The notes under the pieces were generated by a model. It was not told the origin of the DNA and made no database searches. It was given only the letters and a program-made list of their open reading frames with translations. The position numbers were made by a program, and so were the translations under genes. A DNA stretch of 64,000 bases from Cheilinus undulatus (lineage: Eukaryota; Chordata; Actinopteri; Labriformes; Labridae), in NCBI RefSeq assembly GCF_018320785.1, contig NC_054886.1, forward strand, positions 32,905,732 through 32,969,731, in the 5' to 3' direction. This document shows positions 34,449 to 45,139 of this stretch, piece after piece. Every line of letters starts with the position of its first letter. Position 1 is the stretch's first letter.

Positions 34449-35888
34449 TTTCCCCCATATTTTTATTGAAATTTTTAGATATTTACACGTAATGGGAAAA
34501 CAGATTTAAAAAGGACAAACAAAACAACAACAAAAGGGCTGCATAGTGAGAAATTTAACTACACTGCATCACTAGAACAGTATTGTACATCATACATCAT
34601 CAACACATAACCATACATTCCAGAGAACCAGTTACATATCTCACACCAAAAATTATGCAGTCTTGGACATGTCCAAAAAAGGTGGGACAGAGAGCCCTCA
34701 GCAGACTTACAGCGATCACATAAAGGAGAAATGGAAGGAAAAATTTTGTGTAATTTAGATTTTGAATAATTCAGCCTGTGTTTCACTTTAAATTGAATCA
34801 GCTGATGTCTAGCATTAATGGAACATGATCGGATTCTGCCAAGACTCTCCTCCCAAGCATCCTCATCTATATTTATCCCCAGATCTTCCTCCCAGGCTCT
34901 CCTCAAGGAAAGTGTGGCTAAATTTTCTTGTTCAGAGAATATCCTAACGAAGGCTGAAACCAATTTTTTTGAATCAGGAGGGCCCACCAGAAGCTTGTAA
35001 ATCCTCTAATCTTCAGTAAGAGACTCAAAGTTAGGCACACATTGGTGAACATAGTTCCTTATTTGTAGATAACGAAAAAAATGTGTGGAGGGAAGAGAAA
35101 ACTTATTTTTAAGTTGAGTAAATGAGGCAAATTTTTTGTCCATATACAAGTCTTTTAAAGTGACTATACCTTTAAGTCTCCAAGTGTTAAATGTTGTATC
35201 TGAGAGGGATGGAAGGAATGCATGATTACGATAAACTGGGGCATGAAGGGTGATATCTGTCAGTTTGCAGCTCTTCCTAATTTACTGCCAGATTTTCAAA
35301 CAGTTTAAAATTAATTGATTATTTATTTTATAGTTGCAGGCAGTCCAGTTGAGGAGAAAAGAAGAGCTGGAAGCGAGGTGTTTTCAACATCATTCTTTTC
35401 AATAGCAACCCAAGCAGGCGTGTCTGCTGAATTTTCCATACAATAACCCTCCTGCCAGTAAACAAGCACCCTAAGATTTGCTGCCCAATAATAATGCAGG
35501 ACGCATGGTAATCCTAATCCACCTCTCTCCCTGGACTTGTATAAATGTCTTTTTGATATTCTGTGAGCTTTGAAGTTCCAAATAAAAGGAAAAATTATTG
35601 AATCTATTGATTTGAAAATGATCTTGTCAAAAAAATAGGCAAATTTTGAAAAAGGTAAAGAAATCTCGGCAGGGAAACCATTTTAATAGTGTTTATGCGA
35701 CCCACCAAAGGAAGAGGAAGCGTGCGCCATTTGACAATGTCCCCTTTCAAGTTCTCCACTTTCTCTAATAAATTGTATTTAAATATTAGTTTTGAATCTT
35801 TTGGCAAGACCACTCCAAGATATTTCAGTTCATCTGTGTTTTGAAAGGGAGATTATGCAAAAACTCAGAGTCAAGGTCAGCACCAAAA
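34449..35888 (-). mobile_element. 5'-truncated L1-like LINE with 16-bp target duplication
   Basis: The 16-bp direct repeat TTGTTTATTGCATTTT lies at 34433-34448 and 35889-35904. On the reverse strand, a frame near 35604-35813 reads LKGDIVKWRTLPLPLVGRIN (RT-distal). A frame at 34559-34987 reads PDSKKLVSAFVRIF to the zinc-knuckle-like CDRCKSAEGSLSHLFWTC with a downstream HNFW, the C-terminal domain of L1/Tx1-type ORF2. Only the 3' third is present; several stops separate the frames. Confidence 0.88.
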
Positions 35889-35917
35889 TTGTTTATTGCA
35901 TTTTGATATATTCTTTA

Positions 35918-36208
35918 CTTTAAAAGGTTTTCTATTTTCCTTAAAAGTTCCCCCTTGTGTGTGTTTAACGCTAGAACTTCACACAGAACATCAGAAAAAT
36001 GGGATTGGGGGATCCCAGCAGTAATAGCTACCGTACGCTGGAATGACCCAGATGCAAAAAAAAGTAAACTTGCAAGGAGTTTTGTCACTGCAGGTATTGC
36101 GTGACTCCTTCTTGTGGCTGGCTCCAAATCTGCTACGAGTTCCTCCATCAGCTCCAAACTGGCAAGGCTGGAGAGGCGATATGTTTTAATGACTGTTTCC
36201 TCATTCAT
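35918..36208 (-). pseudogene. PIF/Harbinger (HARBI1-type) transposase, N-terminal part
   Basis: Reverse frame with ELVADLEPATRRSHAIPAVT, LLFFASGSFQRTVAITAGIP and SHFSDVL. These are the helical N-terminal region of Harbinger transposases (LEP-TRRSHAIP and ASG-FQ). The DDE catalytic part is absent; the frame runs towards the L1 insertion at 35888, and nothing coding was recognised on the far side. Confidence 0.85.
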
Positions 36209-36434
36209 TCAAAAAATGTTCACACGAGGGTGAAAAATGCGTTCTCTGCGCAACGCCCCATATTGCATATTTATTGCAGCAAATGTACTAAATGGATGCA
36301 GATGCACTATTTTGCACCTTTGAAAGACGCAACCCTTAGCGCGCACTGTTAGTAAATCAGTTTGTACTTTTTTTTGCATGTGCAATGATTTTACATACAT
36401 TTTTATACATGCAAACCTTTCGTAAATCTGGCCC

Positions 36435-36775
36435 AGAATGAGGAGTCCAGACATCCTGAGGGGGCTAGGAGTCGAGCCGCTGCTCCTTTGCATCAAAAGG
36501 AGCCAGCTGAGGTGGTCCGGGCATGTGATCGGGATGCCTCCTGGTCGCTTCCCAGTGGGGGTATTCCAGGCACATCCGTCTGGGAGGAGACCTCCAGGAA
36601 GACCAAGAATGCGTTGGAGAGATTACATATCCTGTCTCGTCTGGGAACGCCTCAGGATCCCCCAGAAGGAGTTGGAAAGTGTCGCTGGGGAAAGGGACAT
36701 CTGGGCGGACTTGCTTAACCTGCTGCCCCCATGACCCGGCCCAGGATAAGCGAAAGTAGATGGATGGATGGACCT
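36435..36775 (+). pseudogene. LINE ORF2 C-terminus and 3' tail, second half
   Basis: Plus frame 36438-36734 reads LGVEPLLLCIKRSQLRWSGH, MPPGRFPVGVF, GRRPPGRPRMRWRDYISCL and WADLLNLLPP, the conserved end of a common fish LINE, followed by the (ATGGATGG) tail. The continuation of 33390-33704. Confidence 0.88.
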
Positions 36776-37925
36776 TTAATGTAGGAGCTCCAGTCCTGAC
36801 ATTCAGTCATTCAGTCTGCTGTTCATCAGTGCTGTAGAGAGAGAAGGGAGCAGTCTGAGAAAAGTCTGGAGCAACAGAAGAAGAGGACTGTTCAGATACA
36901 GACTGCCATCTGCTGGTTACATAGAACACCTACATCCATCTAGAAAAGTCCCACCTCAATCACCCTGATTCTACTGTAGTTTTCCTCTATTAAACATGTC
37001 CTTAATCTATTCTAAATGAGCAATATCACATTTCTACTATATTTGCAAATGTATTTTTGTTGCATTTTAACCACAGACAGAACCGTCTAATTCACAGGGA
37101 CAAACTCTGGTCTCCCCAAAATATTTGATTTTGAAATTCATCATTTAAAGTTGATAACACATAAAAAGGACAACAAAAACAGGAGAGTTAAAGTCATATT
37201 TTGGCCTGATTGATGTAATTTAAAGATGGTCAGTTAAAACATTTAAGTTAAAAAGAATCACAAAGGAAGACTACATTCACACTGCAGGCCTCAACGCTCA
37301 GTTCTGATGTTGTCTCAGATCTGATTCTTTTGTTTGGCTGTTCACACTGCCAGTGAATTCCAAAAGGTCAGATCAGGTCTGATTTAGAACCACATACTGT
37401 ATGAAAGTGGCCTGGATCTGATATGAGGGGATCAGAATCAGTTTGACAGTTTACACTGTCAGAATAAAACAGATAACAGTCACACTGATATGTTGAGGCT
37501 AAATTCTTTAATCTCAGAATCATGGGGTAAAACTCAAAATATATTAGTTTAAAAGATGGATGTGTATTGGATAAAAGTAAAAATATTTGTAAAATGTAAG
37601 TAAAAGTTTTGTAAAATGTTTCCCTATCACTAGGAAGTGACCAATGCAGTGGACCACTACACTCATGGTGCAGAAGTGTTTAGCATCATAAACATTAACC
37701 CACCAGAAACAAAGCTAAGGAATCCCAGCAGTGATCAGTGTACAACCTGCAACATCTTAAACATGTAAACACATGTAAACACATATAAATACATCTAAAC
37801 ACATCTAAGCTCTGCTCTGGAGCATGATGGGAAAACTCCACCAACCAGATTTGAAAAGGCAGTGTGCAGGACTTAAATAAGTGTTTTTTTTTTAACACTT
37901 AAAGTGTAATTAACATTTTTAACAC
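36776..37925. other. No gene recognised; MITE-like piece at 37270-37470
   Basis: 37270-37470 contains ACATTCACACTGCAG, TCAGATCTGATTCTTTTG and GGCTGTTCACACTGC, a mutated relative of the MITE at 38104-38378. The rest shows no coding signal. Confidence 0.5.
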
Positions 37926-38512
37926 TGAGAATTGTTCACTTCCCAGTCAGGGCCTTTCTATGCAGAGTTTGCATGTTATCCCCGTGCATGTGTGGGTTCT
38001 CTCTGGGTACTCCGGCTTCCTCCCACCACCAAAAACATGCTCGTTAGGTTAATTGGTGATCCTAAATTGGCTGAGTGTGAGCGTGCCTGATTGTCTGTTT
38101 CTAAGGCTACATTCACACTGCAGTTAAAAATTACCTGAATCTAATTTTTTTTGCTCACATGTGACTCATATCTGATTTTTTTCTGACAGTGTGAACAGCC
38201 CAAGTCACATTGAATCTTACTGTTTCGAATCAGATTCAGGCCACTTTGGTATGTGGTTCTAAATCAGATATGAATCTGATCTTTTGGAAGCTGATTGCAG
38301 TGTGAACAGCCAAACAAAAAATCAGATCTGAGAAAAGATCAGAATTGAACACTAAGGCCTGCGGTGTGAACATAGCCTCTATGTCAGCCCTGTGATTGAC
38401 TGGCGACCAGTCCAAGGTGTACCCCACCTCTCGCCCAATGACAGCTGGGATAGGCTCCAGTTTCCCGCAACCTCCAACGGGATAAGCGGTATAGAAAATG
38501 GATGGATGGAGA
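37926..38512. repeat. Common fish repeat (LINE-tail type), interrupted
   Basis: Text such as GTTTGCATGTTATCCCCGTG, GGGTACTCCGGCTTCCTCCC and AGCTGGGATAGGCTCCAG ending in ATGGATGGATGGA is, from memory, a very common teleost repeat. It is split at 38103 by the MITE; after 38378 it resumes in register. Confidence 0.75.
38104..38378. mobile_element. Self-complementary MITE, 275 bp, with CTA target duplication
   Basis: Ends AGGCTACATTCACACTGCAG and, reverse-complemented, AGGCTATGTTCACACCGCAG. CTA directly flanks both sides (38101-38103 and 38379-38381). The inner text is also largely palindromic (AATCAGAT/ATCTGATT). A 3-bp duplication suggests a Harbinger-type mobiliser. Confidence 0.8.
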
Positions 38513-39090
38513 ATTCAACACTCCAGTTTCTGCTGTGCAGTTAAAAGTTCTTAGTGTTTATTTTTAACCATGTTTATTTCTGATGTTGATGAAATGTAAA
38601 CTTGGTGAGTCATGATTCTGTAGCGCCATCGACAGGGATTGTTCTCCCACACTCCTCTTTTCTTATCAGCATGACAGCTTTTGGTAAATTTAGAAAAAAA
38701 TAAAGTTAAAATGGCTTTTATCAACTTTGTGGGTGCTTCTTGAAGAATAATTTGAACACCATCTGAAGTGCACCAGTGATTTGGCACAATTGTCTGTATC
38801 TTTCCTTATTAAGGGAGAACAATCCTGGCACAAAGCATGGCACGGAGTGCTAATGGAGTGATTTATCCCTGAAAAGAATTAAGGGTGCATATCCTCTGCA
38901 GTTTCAGTGCAAACGCTGAAAACCTCTTCCACCCCAGTTACCTCCATTACATCACATCTGTACCAGGGTCCAGGTCCTTACAAGTCCACCCTACATCACC
39001 ACCTCCATGCCAGCTCATCGGTGACTGGGTCAGGCTCCTCAGAAGTCTACTCCTCATCTCATCCTACTCCTTCCACTGTCAGTGTCTAGA
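38513..39090. other. No gene recognised
   Basis: Mixed-composition sequence. Two overlapping frames at 38885-39094 have no recognisable features. Confidence 0.35.
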
Positions 39091-39199
39091 CTGAATCACA
39101 ATGGAATCTATGCGCCAAAGAAACTTCACATTTTCAAACTTGTAAAATAAACTATTGTTCACTCTATTGAGTCTCTTTGGATTGAGATACACTGAGGCA

Positions 39200-39480
39200 G
39201 CTAATGTCTCCAAAGCAGGACAGTAATATAGGACAGCACAAGCACTTAGCTCAGTATAACCTAATGGAAGGGCACCCTTAAGGCACTTTGTCTTGTTGGT
39301 CCAATGGAAAGGACTTAAGGGGCACTTAACCGCATACTGTCCACTAGAGGGGGACATGAGAGGGACCTCTTTATGTTTGTCCACTGGGAAGGCAGCCTGG
39401 AGGGCACTTTATCACATTTTGTCCAGGAGAACGGCACCATTAAAAGACACTTTAACACGTTTCATGTACCATAAAGGGAT
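39200..39480. repeat. Degenerate ~50-60 bp tandem repeat
   Basis: Repeated GGGCACTTT, TTGTCCACTGGGAAGG and GGGCACCCTTAA-type blocks. The plus frame over it (39293-39634) is low in information and is not called as a gene. Confidence 0.45.
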
Positions 39481-39779
39481 TGAAGAGGGCATTTTCAAGA
39501 CGTTTACCAAATATTACACACTGGTGAGAAGACAAAGACACGGTGTCAGTGCAGAAGATTCTTTTCGAAGTTTGGGGGTCGAGGAGTTGGGGATCGTCAT
39601 TAGGAAGCCAGTGAAGATTATGAAGTATGGGTGAGATGTGTTTGTACTCCAGAATCATCATAAGGAGGTTTTGAGTACAGGACAGGGTTTCAATTTCTCT
39701 GTCATGTCTTCGAGAAAACTTGAACCTTCATGGATGTTCTCGTCCTTGTTTAATTGCTTCCCATGGTGCTCAGATCCTG

Positions 39780-40030
39780 CATTTTTTATTGTCCTGGTTG
39801 TCCGGGTTGTCTTGGTCATCTCTATTGTCTTGGCTGATTTGGTTGTCATGAACATCTCGGTTGTTTTGGTCCTCTTGGCTGTCTTGGTCATCTGGGTTGA
39901 TTTGGTCGTCTTGGACATCTGGGTTGTTGGGGATGTCTCTGTCGTCTTGGCCATCTTCGTTGTCCGTATTGTCTTAGTTGTGGTCATTCAGGGCATGCAT
40001 CTCCCTTGGATTGTTTCGGTTGTTTTGGTT
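39780..40030. repeat. 9-bp based GT/TC-rich tandem repeat
   Basis: Imperfect units of TTGGTCGTC/TTGGTCATC, in frame on both strands: I/V/L-rich on plus, and MTKTTKT-like on minus. Neither is a credible protein. Confidence 0.7.
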
Positions 40031-40769
40031 TGTCCTGTAGGGTGATAAGGAGAAGACTTAACTAGGCAGCCTTGAAATCCCCACTCCATAAACCATCAGT
40101 AGCCCATCAATCTTTGATATCGCTATTCTAAAATAATGGCCTAAGTCGCTTTTGGACAAAAATGTTGTTTTGTTTTTTTTGCCTCAGTCAGCTCTTTATG
40201 ATGCTGGCCACCTCTGGTGAAATCATCAACATCCTCAATTTCCCCTGACGTCAGTGTTTGATGAGGCTCATTCACACAGAAAGGAGAAGTCTGTAATGTA
40301 CTCAAATTAACAGAAATTTCTGAAGGAAAACATAAGAGTGCTACATGGCTGAAGCAATGAAAATACAGAGAGGATTTTTATTTCCTAAGGTCAGACAAAA
40401 ATGCTGCTGTGCAGCTTCATGTGTCCTATACACTGTTAGCCAGAGTTTATAACAGACAACAAAAAAGTTTTATTCACTCTCTCTCTCCATATATGTATTG
40501 ATATTTTAGATCTGTAGAAAGCTGTCCATGACTGATAAACTAGTGAAATATTTCCCCTAACTTCCACTACCCATCAAAGTTGCGTACGTCACCCATGTGT
40601 ATCTGCAGCTGATCAGACAGAGAAGAGAGAAAGTCAAGTGTCCCTTCTGTTAATGTAGACAGGGAGATGTCTGATATTAAATATGAACCTCTCCTGGTAC
40701 TTTTAACAGAAGAGAATAGCCTATGTTTGTCAAAACTTTAACAATCTCCTACACAGGAGCAGAAAAAGC

Positions 40770-40813
40770 TGCATGGACTGTAAAAAAAAAAAAAAAAAAG
40801 AAAAAAGAAAAAG

Positions 40814-40862
<49 letters not shown>
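40770..40862. repeat. A-rich, (TA)n and (TG)n microsatellite
   Basis: An A run, then six or seven TA units (40813-40826), then about 18 TG units (40827-40862). 40031-40770 and 40863-41383 hold no recognised gene. Confidence 0.95.
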
Positions 40863-40864
<2 letters not shown>

Positions 40865-41390
40865 ATACACGCCCCCTCTAAGTGACAGAGATGCAGATTC
40901 GTTCGAGTTTTACCGGTGGATCTCTGAAATATGGTTGGTAATTTGCTCTGGAAGTTTTACTCTGTAAATTACAGACATGGTGGATTTCGTACGAGAGTAA
41001 AAACACAGACATCTTACTATCATTACAAATTACCAGAGGTCCTTAGACATTTCTAGTGCCATGTGAAGAGGGCGCAGACTAGCTAAAAATAGATCTTTGA
41101 TAACTTATCACAGCTGGGTGTATTACTATCCTGTCCTGCATGAACTAACACTAGGTTTCATTACATAAAATATTTTGAGGCTATCTTGTGCAGTATCAAC
41201 CTTGCAAAGCAGATGGATACGCCTGTTTCCGTGTTTCTCACTGGCCAATCCATCTTGCAAAGCTCCCATCTGAACCATTTGGGCCCGGTTAGAAAGTGAC
41301 AGGACCAATCAGCGATGAGGGGCAGTACTTTCAGGCGCAGCAGAGTCGTGACGTAAACAAGCAGCAGCAAGCGCTGGTGTACTTATAGAG

Positions 41391-41981
41391 CGGTGCAATC
41401 GTGATGTAATTTTGTAGGCAAACCCGGAAGTTCGCGTTGCATGGGTTCCCTCGTCGTGGATGGGAAAAATGGGATTTTTCAATGGGATTTTGGATTATTG
41501 CCGAAATAAGGTCTGTGTACAATAAAAGTTTATAAAACGTACACGTTTTGTTCATAAAGATAATCTTCATAAACTGATAATATAAGCATCATATCTGGTT
41601 CATTAATCTGACTGTCGAAGTTCAAAAGCTAACATCATGCTATATTGAACTACAACACGGTTGACTAAATTTACGTCATCACAGGCGGATACAACGGAAC
41701 GGCTCAGTTGCCACGCTTCAGATGATTACGTATGTAGTCCTTGTTAGCTGTCTTTTAGCAACGGCCTTTATTAAGACGTGAAAAGATACACAATTCAAAG
41801 GTGGGGCACGTTTCATATGTATTTTAGGATAGAACGTCAAACTCTCCCGAACTTGTCTTCACCACAAACATTATTTCATTTAACCGAAAAGTCGTTCAAA
41901 ATTTCCGCTTTCAGACGAGGGAACCGGGAGTGCTAAAATACTAACTTACTTTGGCATTTTAGGATTAATTCCTGCACCACT
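41391..41981. mobile_element. Short DNA transposon, probably hAT-like
   Basis: TTATAGAG (41383-41390) and CTATAGAG (41982-41989) flank the stretch as an 8-bp duplication with 7 matches. Inside are the short inverted ends CGGTGCA and TGCACCA. Because the flank is itself nearly palindromic with the ends, the exact border is ambiguous. No coding region. Confidence 0.5.
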
Positions 41982-42350
41982 CTATAGAGGAAGAGATTAG
42001 CATGGATGCTGCTAAAGCTTAACCTGACACGCCAGATGGATTTGTTTCACACATCCATCTGGGAAAGCTTCAATAGGAAACATTTGAGAAAAGGCAGAGG
42101 ATTAGAAAAAAACTCGGAGTGTGATTGGGTGAACGTTCTGTCTGTCACATCTCTACGGGCCAAACAGAGCAACAAACAGAGACAGGATGAAATTCTGAAG
42201 AAGTGTGGGCAGTATCATGCATTTCTGATGTGTTTGAGTCAATAATGCTGCTTTTTGGGAAGTGAAGGGCAAGAAATTGATCATAAAGTTTAAAGTGTCG
42301 ATACCCCGACTTTAAACCTGAAAAACAAGAGAGAAGGAAGGATGACTTAC

Positions 42351-42429
42351 TGTTTCCTCTACGTTTACATAATAACACTCCAGCGATGACGCCCAACACA
42401 GCAACACCAGCAACAACACTGATAATTAT
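42351..42429 (-). CDS. Receptor B, transmembrane exon
   Basis: Acceptor CTTTCAG before 42429 and donor AACA|GTAAG. Encodes IIISVVAGVAVLGVIAGVLL, then CKRRGN: an uninterrupted hydrophobic helix with GxxxG-like small residues and a basic stop-transfer, 79 nt, entering in phase 0 and leaving in phase 1. There is no charged residue in the helix. The following exon was not recognised between 41990 and 42350. Confidence 0.88.
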
Positions 42430-43006
42430 CTGAAAGAAGAGAAACCATCCAGGATTATTTTTACTGTTTGGTCTTCAAAGATAACATCCAGTCATCATGT
42501 CTACATCAATGTCTACTGCTCTGTGACAAAGCAGCGTCTTAGAATATGTTAAAACAAGACTAAAATAATTATATTTTTATTTATCTTTAACATCACTTTT
42601 TTGCAAAGTACAGGGATTGTCCTCAGTGTAGAGTTTTTCAAAAGAAAATTTCAGCACACAGGTCTATTCAGAGTAGCTTTCCTCAGTTCCCCTACATTCC
42701 AGTCCAAAACATGAAGGTTAAATTCTGCTGTTTTGTTTCAAAAAAGTGTTGACATTTTTTGCATCACAGAGACTAACCATAAATACTGAGTCAGCATGGA
42801 CACAGTCCAACTGAAGGTTTCACAAGAACTGATTTTTCTCCTTTATAGTTTCATAACCGTGGTGAAGTTGAGCAATGAGAACACAAAGAGAGTACCACAT
42901 GTCTGAAAGTCACAAGCATGAACTGAGGGAGGAAGTGAAAGGAGACTAATGAAGGAGAGATATGATAGTGGTTTATGGACTGAGGTGAGACAAGTTTGTT
43001 ACTTAC

Positions 43007-43060
43007 CACGGTCGTGTCTTGGGGAGGTTGAGGCGTAGGTGTTGGATCAGGTTTAGGGCT
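43007..43060 (-). CDS. Receptor B, proline-rich stalk exon
   Basis: Acceptor TTTTCTTCAAAG and donor GTG|GTAAGT; 54 nt, phase 0 at both ends. Encodes SPKPDPTPTPQPPQDTTV, an extended and likely O-glycosylated stalk. Confidence 0.75.
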
Positions 43061-43139
43061 CTTTGAAGAAAAGATGAAATATATGAAGTTATCTGATGTG
43101 CTAAAATGGATGAAGATAGAACTAAAACTGATTACTCAC

Positions 43140-43177
43140 CCCCACTGAAGCTTCTGTGGGGCTGTCATCCACTACAT
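43140..43177 (-). CDS. Receptor B, short stalk exon
   Basis: Acceptor TTTTTAACAG and donor GGGG|GTGAGT; 38 nt joining the V-set exon in phase 1 and leaving in phase 0. Encodes DVVDDSPTEASVG, an acidic linker. It is small, so the assignment leans on the perfect phase chain with its neighbours. Confidence 0.7.
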
Positions 43178-43235
43178 CTGTTAAAAATGTTTGAAACCAA
43201 GTTTTAAAGTATCAAATTCATGTAGTGTGACAGTA

Positions 43236-44043
43236 ACACATGGACAAAAATGTTGGTACCCCTCCGATAATGAAAGAAAAACCCACGATGGTCACAGATA
43301 TAACTTGAATCTGACAAAAGTAATAACTAAAAATTCAATGAAAATTAACCAATGAAAATCAGACATTCCTTTTGAACTGTGGTTCAACAGAATTAATTTA
43401 AAAAACAAACTCATGTAACAGGCCTGGACAAAAATGATGGTACCCCTAGAAAAGATGTAAAATAATGTGACCATAGGGACATGTTCAACCAAGGTGTGTC
43501 CTCTAATTAGCATCACAGGTGTCTAAAAACTTGTAATCAGTCAGTCGGCCTATTTAAAGGGTGACAAGTAGTCACTGTGCTGTTTGGTGACATGGTGTGT
43601 ACCACACTAAACATGGACCAGAGGAAGCGAAGGAGAGAGTTGTCTCAGGAGATTAGAAAGAAAATTCTAGACAAGCATGTTAAAGGTAAAGGCTGTAAGA
43701 CCATCTCCAAGCAGCTTGATGTTCCTGTGACTACAGTTGAACATATTATTCAGAAATGTAAGATCCACCTCCCTGGACGTGGCCGCAGGAGGAAAATTGA
43801 TGACAAATCAAAGAGATGGTTAATACGAATGGTAACAAAAGAGCCCGGAACAACCTCCAAAGACATCAGAAGTCTCACTGAAAGTTACAGAAACCACGAT
43901 TCAAAAGCAATGTCTGATTTTCATTGGTTAATTTTCTTGAATTTTTATTTATTATCACTTTTGTCAGATTCAAGTTATTTCTGTGACCATTGTGGGTTTT
44001 TCTTTCATTATCAGAGGGGTACCAACAATTTTGCCCACGTGTG
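43236..44043 (+). mobile_element. Tc1-like transposon, internally deleted, in the receptor B intron
   Basis: TA at both flanks (43234-43235 and 44044-44045). Long inverted ends: ACACATGGACAAAAATGTTG on the left, and a right end reading CAACAATTTTGCCCACGTGT; similarity extends about 150-200 bases inward. It lies between the V-set exon and the first stalk exon, opposite in strand to the host gene, leaving both splice sites intact (the right end is 38 bases from the V exon donor). Confidence 0.88.
43611..43911 (+). pseudogene. Tc1-like transposase, N-terminal third only
   Basis: From the ATG at 43611: MDQRKRRRELSQEIRKKILD, KGCKTISKQLDVPVTTVEHI (first helix-turn-helix), the hook LPGRGRRRKIDDKSK, then the second DNA-binding helix region RWLIRMVTKEPGTTSKDI. 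After SYRNHDS the frame runs into the right inverted repeat. The whole DDE domain is missing, so there is no catalytic activity. If translated it would be a DNA-binding-only fragment. Confidence 0.88.
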
Positions 44044-44081
44044 TATGTGATGTAATGTTGAAAAAGCTGAGCTTCACTCAC

Positions 44082-44417
44082 CGAGACAAAATTCAAACTT
44101 CTTTGGTGGCATTTTGTCACGTATTATAATGCAGGTGTAGTTTCCCGCATCCTGCTCAGTCACGTTGATGAGTTTCAGTGAAACGTTTCCTTCACTGATT
44201 TGACCCTCAAAGAGGAATGCTCTGTTTTTATAAGCCTTGAGCTGATATTCAAGATAGGACCCATTATTCTCAAACACATGCACATGCTTCTTATCATGGC
44301 ACCATTCTACTTTTACATCATTTCTGTCCAGCGTGGTGTTGAGGTTTAAATGCAGGATGGCCGTTCCCCCGATTTGTACTTCAACAGAACATCTTTGGGG
44401 ATCTTGCTGTGTAGATC
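44082..44417 (-). CDS. Receptor B, V-set immunoglobulin exon
   Basis: Acceptor TTTTCTCAG before 44417 and donor CTCG|GTGAG after 44082; 336 nt, phase 1 at both ends. Residues run STQQDPQRCSVEVQIGG, the B strand ILHLNLN, C strand VKVEWCHDKK, C'-C'' HVHVFENNGSYLEYQ, D strand NRAFLFEGQI, E strand NVSLKLINVT, F strand DAGNYTCIII and G strand KKFEFCLD. Sites for N-glycosylation: NTT, NGS, NVS, NVT and NYT. The canonical B-strand Cys is absent (Leu/Asn positions) while Trp, DAGNYTC and the F-strand Cys remain; extra cysteines follow the Trp and lie in the A and G strands. Length is normal for a V domain. Confidence 0.92.
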
Positions 44418-45139
44418 CTGAGAAAACAGAGACAGAATGAATACTTCCTGCTGCAGCATGAATTACCACTTCACTTCTAAATGTTGTTTAATCAGCAGAG
44501 TTTACATCGAAGTGTGGTGAAACTAGACAGGATGAACAGGAAGTAGACAAAGAACAGAGATGTTTGCACATTCTCCTCACTAAAATATTAGTCAGTTAGT
44601 GGTCACATTCAGAGGACAGCTTGGTCAACAGCTCCCATGTTTTTAACAGAGTGTGGCGGTAATGTCTGCCATGTCTATGGCCACTTTAGAAAAATAAATA
44701 ATAAAGAGGATCTGCTCATTTTCAGGGGAAAGACTTGAAATCTTCAAGTTTAAAAAAATTGTTGATTTCAAGAAAAAAAAATTGTTTTTACTTTAAAACT
44801 CATAAATGTAAGTGAACTGAGAGGTAGCGCTTTTGAGATTATAAGTTGAAAAGTCAAAAATCCAACCACTGTTTTTGTTTGGTTTTTCATAAATTAAAGA
44901 CTTTATAAACTCTGAGTTTTTCTTGTAAATTTACAACTTTATAATCTCACAAGTTAGATTTTTTTTTACTTGCAAAAAATCAAAGGCTCCCCGTATTTTA
45001 AAAAATATTTTAGTGGCCTTTGTAGGCCACCATACATCATGTTTATGATCATGAATAAAAGAATATATTTTGGCATCAGCCCAAAACCTCAATTTGTAAT
45101 TATTTTATAGGAAAAAAAAAAAAAAGAATAACAATTACC

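Larger units (their letters stand above)
33705..36434. mobile_element. PIF/Harbinger-like transposon inserted in the LINE
   Basis: Ends GGGCCAGATACATTAGA and, reverse-complemented, GGGCCAGATTTACGAAAG. It separates two halves of one LINE fragment (33390-33704 and 36435-36775). It carries the start of a HARBI1-type transposase on the reverse strand (35918-36208), and is itself split by an L1-like LINE at 34449-35888. The exact target duplication is unclear. Confidence 0.75.

Noticed and set aside
39638..40045. 135-codon ORF rich in V, L and I, and its reverse 109-codon Thr/Lys-rich frame
   Set aside because: Both are products of a 9-bp tandem repeat; no start context, splice sites or domain.
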